From positions 1 to 64,000 of the forward strand of contig DASTNZ010000236.1 of the NCBI GenBank assembly GCA_035762665.1: a stretch of DNA of 64,000 bases, read 5' to 3'. Each line of letters begins with the position of its first letter. Within the stretch, counting starts at the first letter, position 1. The stretch is from JASLBX01 sp035762665. GTDB lineage: Bacteria; Actinomycetota; Actinomycetes; Jiangellales; Jiangellaceae. A program made the translations under genes and the position numbers. This document shows positions 16,597 to 24,822 of the stretch, one piece after another. The notes beneath the pieces are model-generated. The model made no database searches, had not been told where the DNA came from, and worked only from the letters and a program-made list of their open reading frames with translations.

Positions 16597-17301
16597 GTGA
16601 GCCGGTCCGTTCTGGTCACCGGTGGCAACCGCGGCATTGGCCTGGCCATTGCCCGAGCGTTCGCCGCCGCGGGTGACTCCGTCACCGTCACACACCGCAG
16701 TGGCGAGCCGCCGGACGGGCTGGCCGGGGTGCGGTGCGACGTTACGGACCCTGGGGCCGTCGACGCTGCTTTCGCGGAGGTGGAGCAGCGGCAGGGCCCG
16801 GTCGAGGTACTCGTCGCCAACGCCGGCATCACGCAGGACACCCTGCTGTTGCGCATGAGCGAGGACGAGTTCACCCGCGTGATCGACACCAACCTGACCG
16901 GCACGTTCCGAGTCGTCAAGCGAGCCGCCCGCGGCATGCTGCGGGCCCGCCGAGGCCGGATCATCCTGATCGGCAGCGTCGTGGGCCTCCTCGGCTCGCC
17001 GGGGCAGGTCAACTACGCGGCCAGTAAGGCCGGCTTGGTCGGAATGGCCCGCTCGCTGGCCCGCGAGCTCGGCAGTCGCGGCATCACGGCCAATGTCGTG
17101 GCGCCGGGTTTCATCGAGTCGGACCTGACCTCCGACCTGTCCGAGAAACGGCGAGCCGAGATTCTCAGGGACATCCCACTCGGGCGGTACGCGCATTCCG
17201 ACGAGGTCGCAGCCGCCGTTCGCTGGCTGGCCAGCGACGAAGCGGCCTACATCACAGGGGCGATCATTCCGGTCGACGGCGGATTGGGCATGGGACACTG
17301 A
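16597..17301 (+). CDS. fabG: 3-oxoacyl-ACP reductase (FabG/MabA type)
   Basis: FabG reduces beta-ketoacyl-ACP with NADPH in fatty-acid elongation. The 234-residue short-chain dehydrogenase has TGGNRGIG (residues 7-14), NAG near residue 77, and the catalytic Ser (about 126), Tyr (about 138) and Lys (about 142) in GSVVGLLGSPGQVNYAASKAG. The end, GAIIPVDGGLGMGH, is typical of mycobacterial MabA. GTG start after an AGGAGAGGAG site. Its stop overlaps the fabI ATG, so the two are translationally coupled, as in the mabA-inhA operon. Confidence 0.92.
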   Translation: MSRSVLVTGGNRGIGLAIARAFAAAGDSVTVTHRSGEPPDGLAGVRCDVTDPGAVDAAFAEVEQRQGPVEVLVANAGITQDTLLLRMSEDEFTRVIDTNLTGTFRVVKRAARGMLRARRGRIILIGSVVGLLGSPGQVNYAASKAGLVGMARSLARELGSRGITANVVAPGFIESDLTSDLSEKRRAEILRDIPLGRYAHSDEVAAAVRWLASDEAAYITGAIIPVDGGLGMGH

Positions 17302-18095
17302 TGGGAAATGAAAACGCGCCGGCCGGGCGCCTTCTTGAGGGCAAGCGAATCCTGGTCGCCGGGGTGACGATGGACACCTCGATCGGCTTTCACGTGGCGA
17401 GGGTGGCGCAACAGCAGGGCGCGCAGGTCGCGATCACCAACTTCGGCCGAGCTCTGTCGATCACTAAGCGCATCGCCGGCCGGCTGCCACAGGAGCCTCC
17501 TGTCTTGGAGCTCGACGTCACCAACACCGACCACCTCGCCGGGCTGGCAGAGCAGGTCGGGCAGGTGCTCGGTGGGCTTGACGGGGTTGTGCACTCCATC
17601 GCGTACGGCAACCCGGAAACCGCGCTCGGCGGCAAGTTCCTCGACACCCCATGGGACGACGTCGGCCAGGCGCTGCACGTCTCGGCGTTCTCGCTGAAGT
17701 CGCTCGCGATGGCCTGCCGGCCGCTGCTTGGCAGGGGCTCGTCGATCGTCGGGCTCACTTTCGACGCATCGGTGGCCTGGCCGGTGTACGACTGGATGGG
17801 CGTGGCCAAGGCCGGCCTGGAATCCACATCGCGCTACCTGGCCCGATACCTCGGACCCGACGGCATCAGGGTCAACCTGGTGTCGGCTGGGCCACTACGA
17901 ACGCTTGCCGCCAAGGCCATCCCAGGCTTCGAGGACCTCGAATCCGGCTGGGCGTCGCGCGCGCCGCTGGGCTGGGACCGCAGTGACCCTGAGCCGACCG
18001 CCCGCACGGTGGCAGCGCTGCTTAGCGACTTCATGCCGGCGACGACCGGCGAGATCGTGCACGTCGACGGCGGATACCACGCCACGGGGGCATAG
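17301..18095 (+). CDS. fabI: Enoyl-ACP reductase (FabI/InhA type)
   Basis: FabI reduces the trans-2 double bond of enoyl-ACP with NADH, the last step of each elongation cycle. The 264-residue protein has GKRILVAGVTMDTSIGFHVA near residue 14 (the InhA-type nucleotide-binding loop), YDWMGVAKAGLESTSRYLA with Tyr about 163 and Lys about 170, and VSAGPLRTLAAKAIPGF. The InhA-like features are SIGFH and AGPLRTLAAKAIPGF. The ATG overlaps the fabG stop (TGATG). The prolyl aminopeptidase gene begins directly after its stop. Confidence 0.93.
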   Translation: MGNENAPAGRLLEGKRILVAGVTMDTSIGFHVARVAQQQGAQVAITNFGRALSITKRIAGRLPQEPPVLELDVTNTDHLAGLAEQVGQVLGGLDGVVHSIAYGNPETALGGKFLDTPWDDVGQALHVSAFSLKSLAMACRPLLGRGSSIVGLTFDASVAWPVYDWMGVAKAGLESTSRYLARYLGPDGIRVNLVSAGPLRTLAAKAIPGFEDLESGWASRAPLGWDRSDPEPTARTVAALLSDFMPATTGEIVHVDGGYHATGA

Positions 18096-19388
18096 ATGAT
18101 TCCAGCTGCGCCCGACGGCACGCTGCGGGTCGGTGGCCTCGCGCTCCGCGATCATTGGTTCGATGTGCCGTTGGACCATGCCGAACCAGCCGGTGAAGCC
18201 ATCTCCGTCTACGCCCGCGAGCTCGTGGCAGTGGACAAACTCGACGCGGGTAAGCCGTGGCTGCTCTTCCTGCAAGGCGGGCCCGGTGGAAAGTCACCGC
18301 GGCCGGTGAACTCTTCGGCCTGGATCGGCCGCGCTGTCGAGGATTACCGGGTACTGCTGCTCGACCAGCGGGGGACGGGACGGTCGACACCGGTGACACC
18401 GCGAACCATCCTCCGGCGGGGCGACGCCGCGGCTCAGGCCGAATACCTCTCTCACTTCCGGGCCGACTCCATCGTCGCCGACGCCGAACTGATCCGCCGG
18501 CGGCTGATCGGTGAGGACGCCACGTGGAGTGTGCTCGGGCAGTCCTACGGCGGGTTCTGCATCCTGAACTACCTGTCGACCGCCCCTGGGGGTCTTGCCG
18601 CGGCCTACCTCACCGGCGGACTAGGTCCGCTCGATGCGACGGCCGACGAGGTCTACCAGGCCACCTACGAAATTGTGCGGGCGAAGAACGCGGAGTACCA
18701 CCGCGCGTTCCCGGACGACCGGGACCGACTCGAGCAGATCGCGGCCCACCTCCGCGAGCACGAAGTCTGGCTAGATGACGGGTCGCCACTGTCGGTCCGT
18801 CGCTTCCAGACGATCGGGATGGCCCTCGGCGCCCGGATGTCCGTCCCGAATCTGCATTACCTGCTCGAGGAGGCGTTCGTCGAGGGTCCCGAGGGCCCGG
18901 AGCTGTCGCACACCTTCCTGCACGGCGTCTACATGCAGTTGACTTTCGCGGCCGCGCCGCTTTATGCGGTTCTGCACGAGCCCATCTACGCGCAGGGTGC
19001 CGCGACCCGGTGGGCAGCGGAGCGCACCCGGCCCGCTGACTTCGACCCGGAGGCCTCGCCGCTGCTTCTCACCGGCGAGATGATCTACCCGTGGATTTTC
19101 GAGGACGATCCCGCCCTGCGGCCGTTCCGCGACGCGGCCGAATTCCTCGCGCAACGCGACGACTGGCCTGCCCTGTATGACCGCACAGTGCTCGCCGCCA
19201 ACGAGACGCCGGCTGTGGCCGCCCTCTACACCGACGACATGTATGTCGATGCGGGGTACTCCGAGGAGACCGCGGCCGCCGTGCGGGGTCTGCGGGTCTG
19301 GAAGACCAACGCCTACGAGCATGACGGATTGCGCGAGACCGATCACATCCTGGATCGGTTGATCAAGATGGCCAGAGGTGAGCTCTGA
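18096..19388 (+). CDS. Prolyl aminopeptidase-like alpha/beta hydrolase (family S33)
   Basis: This 430-residue serine hydrolase resembles proline iminopeptidases, which release N-terminal proline from peptides. It shows the oxyanion segment LLFLQGGPGGKSPRP (about residue 55), DQRGTGRST, and the nucleophile elbow GQSYGGF with Ser about 150. The probable acid and His lie in the C-terminal part (NAYEHDGLRETDH, with His near 416). There is no signal peptide, so it is cytoplasmic. The ATG directly follows the fabI stop (TAGATG), suggesting a shared transcript with no clear metabolic link. Confidence 0.85.
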   Translation: MIPAAPDGTLRVGGLALRDHWFDVPLDHAEPAGEAISVYARELVAVDKLDAGKPWLLFLQGGPGGKSPRPVNSSAWIGRAVEDYRVLLLDQRGTGRSTPVTPRTILRRGDAAAQAEYLSHFRADSIVADAELIRRRLIGEDATWSVLGQSYGGFCILNYLSTAPGGLAAAYLTGGLGPLDATADEVYQATYEIVRAKNAEYHRAFPDDRDRLEQIAAHLREHEVWLDDGSPLSVRRFQTIGMALGARMSVPNLHYLLEEAFVEGPEGPELSHTFLHGVYMQLTFAAAPLYAVLHEPIYAQGAATRWAAERTRPADFDPEASPLLLTGEMIYPWIFEDDPALRPFRDAAEFLAQRDDWPALYDRTVLAANETPAVAALYTDDMYVDAGYSEETAAAVRGLRVWKTNAYEHDGLRETDHILDRLIKMARGEL

Positions 19389-19426
19389 GCCTCGAGGACC
19401 TGCTGCGCCGCGAACGACCTGCCATT

Positions 19427-20593
19427 GTGGCGGGCCTGGCCAGGCGCTTCGGCGACCTCGAGCTCGCAGAGGACTGCGTCCAGGACGCTGCGGCAGAGGC
19501 CCTTGAACGCTGGGCGCGGGAAGGCGAGCCGGCCAACCCGGCCGGCTGGCTGGTCACGACCGCGCGGCGCAAGGCCCTGGACCGGCTGCGCCGGCAACAC
19601 CTGGGCGATCAGAAGCTCGCGCTGCTGGCGGCGACCACAGACGAGACGCTCACCGAACCGGACGACGACCGGCTCGCCCTCGTGTTCGCCTGCTGCCACC
19701 CTGCCCTGCCACGTGATCAGCAGGTGGCACTCACGCTCCGGTCTGTGTGCGGGCTTACAACAGGGGAGATTGCTGCGGCCTTCCTCGTGTCCGAGCCAGC
19801 AATGGCTCAGAGGTTGGTACGGGCCAAGCGATCCCTGCGGGCCGGCCGGGTGCGCTTCCGAGTTCCCGACCCGGACGAGATTGGGGACCGGCTGCGGGAA
19901 GTGCTCGCGGTCATCTACCTGGTCTTCAACGAAGGCTGGCTCGCCTCGTCGGCTCGGGTTCCCGAACGGGAGGAGCTAGTGCGCGAGTCTGTCGCGCTTG
20001 CGGACCTGCTGATCCGCTTGATGCCGCGAGAACCCGAAGCCCTTGGTCTCCGGGCGCTCATCGCCTTCCACCAATCCCGCGCCGCGACCAGGTTCGCATC
20101 CTGGGGCCGACTGGTGCTGCTGGCCGAACAGGATCGCTCCCATTGGGACCGGGCCGCCATCACGCACGGGACGTCGCTGTTGGACCGGGCAATCGCCATG
20201 GGGCGGCCGGGCCCGTACCAGATCCAGGCCGCCATCGCCGCCTTGCATGCGGGTGCTCTCTCCTGGGAGCAGACAGACTGGCGGCAGATCCGCCTGCTCT
20301 ACTCGCGGCTGGACGAGTTGGCCCCATCACCGGTGCTCAGGCTGAACCGAGCGGTGGCGACGCGGTACGTCATGGGCGCTGAGGCCGCGCTGGCCGAAGT
20401 CGACCGGGAAGCCGAGGTGCTGGCCGGATACCGGCTCCTGCACTCCACGCGAGCGGCGTTGCTCCGTGACCTGGGGCGGGCGGAGGAGGCCCACGCGGCA
20501 GACGCACGCGCGTACGAGCTTGCCGTCAACCCCGCTGAGCGCGACCTGCTCGCCGAGCGGTTGAGCGGCGAGCCGCCGCCGGGGCTCGCCTGA
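19427..20593 (+). CDS. ECF sigma factor with C-terminal TPR-like domain (ECF42/SigI-like, DUF6596)
   Basis: Residues 1-75 form sigma region 2 (RRFGDLELAEDCVQDAAAEA and ANPAGWLVTTARRKALDRLR), residues 95-150 region 4 (QVALTLRSVCGLTTGEIAAA) and the rest a 200-residue helical extension with VIYLVFNEGWLA, the DUF6596 hallmark. This architecture marks the ECF42 group, controlled through its C-terminal domain rather than an anti-sigma factor. The usual partner, a YCII/DGPF-family gene, is not adjacent. Family similarity continues upstream of GTG 19427 (SLEDLLRRERPAIV) to a CTG at 19385 that overlaps the previous stop as CTGA and follows GAGGTGAG. The real protein is probably 402 residues long. Confidence 0.87.
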   Translation: MAGLARRFGDLELAEDCVQDAAAEALERWAREGEPANPAGWLVTTARRKALDRLRRQHLGDQKLALLAATTDETLTEPDDDRLALVFACCHPALPRDQQVALTLRSVCGLTTGEIAAAFLVSEPAMAQRLVRAKRSLRAGRVRFRVPDPDEIGDRLREVLAVIYLVFNEGWLASSARVPEREELVRESVALADLLIRLMPREPEALGLRALIAFHQSRAATRFASWGRLVLLAEQDRSHWDRAAITHGTSLLDRAIAMGRPGPYQIQAAIAALHAGALSWEQTDWRQIRLLYSRLDELAPSPVLRLNRAVATRYVMGAEAALAEVDREAEVLAGYRLLHSTRAALLRDLGRAEEAHAADARAYELAVNPAERDLLAERLSGEPPPGLA

Positions 20594-20609
20594 CCCGTGC
20601 ATGACTATC

Positions 20610-20663
20610 GGCTTGCCGCTGTGCGTCGCGCCGGCGTTTTCGCATCCCGCCCAGCGGCAAGCC
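20610..20663 (+). terminator. Long inverted repeat after the ECF sigma gene
   Basis: GGCTTGCCGCTG (20610-20621) and CAGCGGCAAGCC (20652-20663) are perfect 12-bp arms separated by 30 bases containing GGCGTTTTCGC. It lies just after the sigma gene stop and before the sixA promoter. It could be a terminator or a structured leader; the loop is long for a simple terminator. Confidence 0.55.
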
Positions 20664-20671
20664 ACCCGGGT

Positions 20672-20701
20672 TTGGGCGGATGTGATCTCCACGCTTAGGC
20701 T
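20672..20701 (+). promoter_or_regulatory. sixA promoter, TTGGGC-18-TAGGCT, leaderless
   Basis: TTGGGC at 20672-20677 and TAGGCT at 20696-20701 are separated by 18 bases, and the sixA ATG follows seven bases later without a ribosome site. This is the best complete promoter seen in the window. Confidence 0.6.
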
Positions 20702-20708
20702 CGAGATT

Positions 20709-21197
20709 ATGGCCAAGACCCTGGTCGTGGTGCGTCATGCGAAGTCCGCCTGGCCGGACGGCGTGGCCGACCATGACCGTCCACTCTCCAAGCGCGGCCG
20801 CCGCGACGCTCCCGCCGTGGGGCGATGGCTTCGCGACCAGGGGATCGCCGTGGAGTTGGCCGTGGTGTCCAGCGCCCGGCGCGCCCGTGAGACGTTCGAG
20901 CTGGCCGCCGCCGAACTGCACCCAGTTCCCAAGCCACTCATCACCGACGCTGTGTACGGCGCGAGTACCGGTGACCTGCTCGACTTGGTGCGCGAACTGC
21001 CTGCCGCGGTGCGGGTGGCGCTACTGGTCGGCCACAACCCCAGCGTCGGCATGCTGGCCGCCGTGCTCGATGATCGGTCGGGGAGCGCCCTGGAATTCAA
21101 GACCAGCGCGGTGGCGGTCTACGACGTCGGCCAGACCTGGCCAGAGGTCAACCCGGGCTCGGGCCGCCTGCTCATGTCCGCCCTTCCCCGCGGCTGA
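20709..21197 (+). CDS. sixA: Phosphohistidine phosphatase SixA family
   Basis: This 162-residue histidine phosphatase has the catalytic LVVVRHAKSAW motif (His about 10) typical of SixA, SSARRARETFELA for the second Arg, and VGHNPSVGMLA for the second catalytic His. SixA removes phosphate from phosphohistidine proteins in E. coli; the actinobacterial target is not established. The ATG at 20709 is in a leaderless context. It converges on serB, with repeat copy C between. Confidence 0.87.
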   Translation: MAKTLVVVRHAKSAWPDGVADHDRPLSKRGRRDAPAVGRWLRDQGIAVELAVVSSARRARETFELAAAELHPVPKPLITDAVYGASTGDLLDLVRELPAAVRVALLVGHNPSVGMLAAVLDDRSGSALEFKTSAVAVYDVGQTWPEVNPGSGRLLMSALPRG

Positions 21198-21202
21198 AGT
21201 TC

Positions 21203-21218
21203 GATCACGTTCAGCATG
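21203..21218. repeat. Convergent-end repeat, copy C
   Basis: GATCACGTTCAGCATG begins five bases after the sixA stop. It differs from copy A at two of 16 positions and from copy D at one. A GC hairpin follows at 21228-21248. Confidence 0.7.
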
Positions 21219-21227
21219 GCTAGCCCT

Positions 21228-21248
21228 CCCGCACCAGGCCCGTGCGGG
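21228..21248. terminator. Bidirectional hairpin between sixA and serB
   Basis: CCCGCAC and GTGCGGG form a 7-bp stem around CAGGCCC between the converging sixA and serB genes. Confidence 0.55.
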
Positions 21249-21325
21249 TGGTACGGCGCCGACACGCCTGGTTGGCTGCCCACCCGTGGGTAAACCGACG
21301 GGAAGGCGAGGCGTGGCTGGCACGC

Positions 21326-22540
21326 TCAATCGAGCGGCGGAGCCGGCGTGACATAGCCGTCGGCGGCGTCGGCCGCCTCGATTTCCTGGCGGCTGATGCC
21401 CAGCAGGTAAAGCACGGCGTCCAGGTACGGGACGTTGACAGCGGTGTCCGCGGCTTCGCGTACGACAGGTTTGGCATTGAAGGCAACGCCGAGGCCTGCG
21501 GCGGCGATCATGTCCAAGTCGTTGGCACCGTCACCTATCGCGACCGTTTGCGACAGCGGAACGCCGGCGGCATTGGCGAACCGGCGAAGAGCACTGGCCT
21601 TGCCGGCTCGGTCGAGAACCGGCCCGACCAGCTCGCCGGTCAACCTGCCGGCGACGACCTCCAAGGTGTTCGCGGCTGCGTAGTCGAGCCCGAGCTCCTC
21701 TACCAAATAGTCGGTGATCCGCGTGAACCCGCCACTGACGATCGCGACCCGGTAACCGAGCCGCTTCAGCGTGCGCACCATTGTCCGCGCGCCTGGAGTC
21801 AGCCGCACGGACGCGCGGACCTCGTCGACGGCAGCCGCAGGCAGCCCGGCCAGCAGGCGGACTCGGGCACGAAGCGAGTCGGCGAAGTCGAGGTCTCCGC
21901 GCATTGCTTCAGCCGTCACCTTTGTGACCTGATCCAGCACGCCGGCATGTTCGGCGAGCATCTCGATGACCTCGCCCTGTACGAGCGTGGAATCCACGTC
22001 CATGACGACGAGTCGCTTGGCCCGCCGGATCAAACCAGACGGCTGGACGGCGACGTCGAAGCCGTGGCTCAGGGCCTCGTCGGCAAGCTCCACCCGCAAC
22101 ACCGCCGGATCGACACCGGAAACTTCGAGCTCGATCGACGTCACGGGGTACGACGCGAGGCGGACGATCCGATCGATGTTCCCCTGCCGCGCGGCGATCC
22201 GGCCTGCCACCGCGGCCATTGCAGTTGGCCGCAGTGGGTGGCCAAGGACGGTCACGTGGGTTCGGCCGGGCTTGCGAATGGGATCCCCGGACCCGATCTC
22301 GAACTCGGCATCCAGGCCTAGCGAGCCGGCTACCTTGCCGACTGCGCCTCGGAAGGCCGCTTCGTCCTCGGGTGCACTGACGAGAATGCCCAGGATCAGC
22401 CGACCACGGACCACGACCTGCTCGATATCCACCACGTCGACGGCATGTTCAGACATCGCCGTGAACAGCCGGGCGGTGACGCCGGGGCGGTCGCGTCCCG
22501 TGACGGTGACCAAGACGGTGCGTGGTACGGGGAGGTTCAT
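21326..22540 (-). CDS. serB: Phosphoserine phosphatase with N-terminal ACT domains
   Basis: SerB releases serine from phosphoserine, the last step of serine synthesis. The 404-residue protein has an ACT region at residues 8-80 (TVLVTVTGRDRPGVTARLF), a second ACT-like region to about 160, and a HAD phosphatase domain. The catalytic VMDVDSTLVQGEVIEML is near residue 178, followed by SGGFT and GDGANDLDMI. ACT domains suggest serine feedback control, as in mycobacterial SerB2. ATG start. On the minus strand TAGCCT ends nine bases before it, so the transcript may be nearly leaderless. Confidence 0.93.
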   Translation of the reverse strand: MNLPVPRTVLVTVTGRDRPGVTARLFTAMSEHAVDVVDIEQVVVRGRLILGILVSAPEDEAAFRGAVGKVAGSLGLDAEFEIGSGDPIRKPGRTHVTVLGHPLRPTAMAAVAGRIAARQGNIDRIVRLASYPVTSIELEVSGVDPAVLRVELADEALSHGFDVAVQPSGLIRRAKRLVVMDVDSTLVQGEVIEMLAEHAGVLDQVTKVTAEAMRGDLDFADSLRARVRLLAGLPAAAVDEVRASVRLTPGARTMVRTLKRLGYRVAIVSGGFTRITDYLVEELGLDYAAANTLEVVAGRLTGELVGPVLDRAGKASALRRFANAAGVPLSQTVAIGDGANDLDMIAAAGLGVAFNAKPVVREAADTAVNVPYLDAVLYLLGISRQEIEAADAADGYVTPAPPLD

Positions 22541-22579
22541 GACCGCTTCAGGCTAGCCCCCGCCCGGCCGAATGGCGGG

Positions 22580-22606
22580 ATGCAAGTCCATCGGCTGGAC
22601 TTGCAT
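22580..22606. terminator. Perfect 11-bp hairpin between two minus-strand genes
   Basis: ATGCAAGTCCA and TGGACTTGCAT form a perfect stem around a TCGGC pentaloop. It lies nine bases past the end of the unknown gene 22615-23364 and about 40 bases before the serB start on the minus strand. The AT content of the stem is unusual for this genome, and it could equally be a terminator or an operator for serB. Confidence 0.55.
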
Positions 22607-22614
22607 TCGCGTCG

Positions 22615-23364
22615 TCAGCGACCCAAACTGCGGTCGTTGCAGGCGGCGGCGAGTCCGTGCCGTGCCGCCCGCTCGAGCTGACGGAGCGCATCGCGTCGCG
22701 CGGACGCCTCGGCCGCCGTCACCGCCCCGCCGTCGTCGGCTAGCGCGAACTCCGCGATCGTCCAGAGGCGCGCCGCCCGAGCGGCCAGCGCCTGGGCGGC
22801 CGGCGAGTAGCCGTGTGGCAGCGGCGCGGACGCCCGACCTGCTCGCAGATCGTCGAGTAATTGGGCCACCTCGGGCCGCCATGCGGGCACATCGAGGTCG
22901 GCGAGAACGCGTCCTGCGATCAGCAGCGCTTCGTTGAGCTCTCGATCGGCTTGCGCGATGTTCGGCCCCGCCGGCGGCGGGCTCGCCTCGTGCCAGACCC
23001 AGGTCACGAAATGGCCCTTGTCGTTGGGCGGGCCGAATGGCGTCACCCGTGGCACCAATGCGTAGGGCGCGCCCACGGCGACGGCGGCCTCGCCAGCAGC
23101 AACCGCTGATTCGGAAAGCGGTGCCGGGCCGGCCAGACCGTGCGGGTCGCCGGGCCGGGGCAACACGGCGGACACGGCATGCGCTCCAGCCTTACGCCAG
23201 AACAACAGCACCTGATCCAACGAGTTGAGCGATGGCGACCCTTCGAGCTCGTGCGGCTCGTCGTCTCCGCGCACACGGTCGACCACCTCCCGCGGGTCGC
23301 ATCGACCCTCGAACCACATCGTGGCCCAGGCAGCGAACCGAACCGACCGGGGAAGCGAGACCAT
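22615..23364 (-). CDS. Conserved actinobacterial protein of unknown function
   Basis: I do not recognise a named domain. The 249-residue protein is soluble, with no signal or membrane segment. The central part (LFWRKAGAHAVSAVLPRPGD, then NDKGHFVTWVWHEASPPPAG) is rich in aromatic residues, and the C-terminal third is alpha-helical and Ala/Arg-rich. Similar proteins occur between serB and an ABC ATPase gene in other actinomycetes as far as I recall. ATG start; on the minus strand TAGGCT lies nine bases upstream. A perfect hairpin follows its end. It is divergent from the ABC ATPase gene at 23452. Confidence 0.75.
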   Translation of the reverse strand: MVSLPRSVRFAAWATMWFEGRCDPREVVDRVRGDDEPHELEGSPSLNSLDQVLLFWRKAGAHAVSAVLPRPGDPHGLAGPAPLSESAVAAGEAAVAVGAPYALVPRVTPFGPPNDKGHFVTWVWHEASPPPAGPNIAQADRELNEALLIAGRVLADLDVPAWRPEVAQLLDDLRAGRASAPLPHGYSPAAQALAARAARLWTIAEFALADDGGAVTAAEASARRDALRQLERAARHGLAAACNDRSLGR

Positions 23365-23437
23365 AATTCGTCCAGCCTAGGGAACTCCGACCGCCCTGTG
23401 ACGGCCCGGTGCACGGCGGGCCGCCGCGGGCAGTGGG

Positions 23438-23443
23438 TAAGGT
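23438..23443 (+). promoter_or_regulatory. -10 box of ABC ATPase promoter (TAAGGT)
   Basis: TAAGGT ends eight bases before the ATG at 23452, with no ribosome site between. It is divergent from the promoter of the unknown gene upstream. Confidence 0.4.
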
Positions 23444-23451
23444 CGCGTGCC

Positions 23452-24246
23452 ATGACCGACGTCCTCGAGCTGGCCGACGTCTCGGTGCGACGATCCGGCA
23501 CCTACCTGCTACAGGGAATTACCTGGTCGGTCGCCGAGTCCGACCGCTGGGTCATCCTCGGGCCGAACGGCGCGGGCAAGACGACGCTGCTGCAGGTCGC
23601 CGCCGCCAATATGCATCCGACTGAGGGTTACGCGGCGATCCTGGGCGAGATCCTGGGCACCGTCGACGTGTTCGAGCTGCGTCCCCGCATCGGCTTGACG
23701 AGCGTGGCTCTGGCCGACCGCATCCCGCGCCACGAGCGGGTCCGTGACGTCGTGATGACCGCGTCGTACGCAGTCGTGGGTCGCTGGAAGGAGTCGTACG
23801 AGAACTTCGACGAGGAGCGAGCGAACTGGCTGCTCGACCGGCTCGGGGTTGCCGGGCTCGCTGACCGAACGTTCGGCACCCTGTCCGAGGGCGAGCGGAA
23901 ACGGGTCCAGATTGCGCGCGCGATGATGGCCGATCCTGAGTTACTGCTTCTGGACGAACCAGCGGCCGGCCTCGACCTCGGTGGGCGTGAGGCGCTCGTC
24001 ACGACACTTGGCGAGCTGGCCGCCGACCCGGCATCGCCGGCCATGGTGCTCGTAACCCACCACGTCGAGGAGATCCCTCGCGGGTTCACGCATGCACTCC
24101 TGCTGCGCGAGGGCCGGGTCGTAGCGTCGGGTCGGCTCGAGCAAACGCTTACCGCGGAGTCGCTGAGCACGACGTTCGACCTGCCGCTCACCCTCAACCG
24201 GAACGACGACCGGTGGTCCGCACGCGCACAACTCGCCCCCCGTTAG
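23452..24246 (+). CDS. Stand-alone ABC transporter ATP-binding protein
   Basis: The 264-residue ATPase has Walker A LGPNGAGKTT near residue 38, signature LSEGERKRVQIA (Glu replacing one of the usual glycines), Walker B LLLLDEPAAGLDLGG and H-loop LVTHHVEEIP. The D-loop and the final VVASGRLEQTLTAESL resemble YlmA/ModF-like ATPases. No permease gene is adjacent, so it may serve a distant permease or act without one. The ATG is probably leaderless. The longer upstream reading overlaps the divergent gene and is not coding. Confidence 0.82.
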   Translation: MTDVLELADVSVRRSGTYLLQGITWSVAESDRWVILGPNGAGKTTLLQVAAANMHPTEGYAAILGEILGTVDVFELRPRIGLTSVALADRIPRHERVRDVVMTASYAVVGRWKESYENFDEERANWLLDRLGVAGLADRTFGTLSEGERKRVQIARAMMADPELLLLDEPAAGLDLGGREALVTTLGELAADPASPAMVLVTHHVEEIPRGFTHALLLREGRVVASGRLEQTLTAESLSTTFDLPLTLNRNDDRWSARAQLAPR

Positions 24247-24280
24247 CGATCTTTATGAAACGTCATGAATCGCTTAGGGT
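24245..24280 (+). promoter_or_regulatory. Inverted repeat and -10 box before the NfeD gene
   Basis: AGCGAT (24245-24250) and ATCGCT (24269-24274) flank a nested ATGA-AACG-TCAT (24255-24266). The outer arm abuts TAGGGT (24275-24280), which ends six bases before the NfeD ATG. The inverted repeat covers the expected -35 region, so it may be an operator. It also follows the ABC ATPase stop and could terminate that transcript. Confidence 0.45.
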
Positions 24281-24286
24281 TAGGCC

Positions 24287-24748
24287 ATGAGCGACGCCTT
24301 CGAATGGATCGGCGACAACGAGTGGGCGTTATGGGTCGGTCTGGCGCTCATCCTCGCCATCATCGAGACCACGACACTTGATCTGGTCTTCCTGATGCTG
24401 GCCGTCGGTGCCGCCGGCGGCGCGGTGGCCGCCGCTCTCGGTGCGCCATTCCTGGTGCAGGCTCTCACCGCGATCCTGGTCAGCGTCGCCATGCTCGGCG
24501 TCGTCCGCCCGATCGCCAAGCGCCACCTGCACCAATCGATCACTGAACGCACCGGCGTGGCCGCGCTCGTCGGACGGCGCGCAATAGTCCTCGAGCGGGT
24601 CGACGGCATCGGCGGCCGGGTCAAGCTGGCCGGAGAAGTGTGGTCGGCACGTAGTTACGACGGCTCAGTGATCGAGGTGGGCGCCAACGTGGACGTCGTG
24701 GAGATCCAGGGCGCGACTGCGCTCGTGTTCGCCGCCGAAGGTCCGTAA
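24287..24748 (+). CDS. NfeD-like membrane protein
   Basis: This 153-residue protein has three or four membrane helices in residues 10-80 (LWVGLALILAIIETTTLDLV and onwards) and a C-terminal OB-fold of the NfeD family (GRRAIVLERVDGIGGRVKLA, then WSARSYDGSVIEVGANVDVV). Such short NfeD proteins are almost always encoded with an SPFH protein, as here, and the pair is thought to organise membrane microdomains. ATG start, probably leaderless. Confidence 0.88.
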   Translation: MSDAFEWIGDNEWALWVGLALILAIIETTTLDLVFLMLAVGAAGGAVAAALGAPFLVQALTAILVSVAMLGVVRPIAKRHLHQSITERTGVAALVGRRAIVLERVDGIGGRVKLAGEVWSARSYDGSVIEVGANVDVVEIQGATALVFAAEGP

Positions 24749-24822
24749 GCTCCCGCATGCCGTCTGGCGGCACGCCCGCGTCGCCAACCGATAGCTTGCT
24801 CGTCCCGAAGGAAGGTCTCCAC

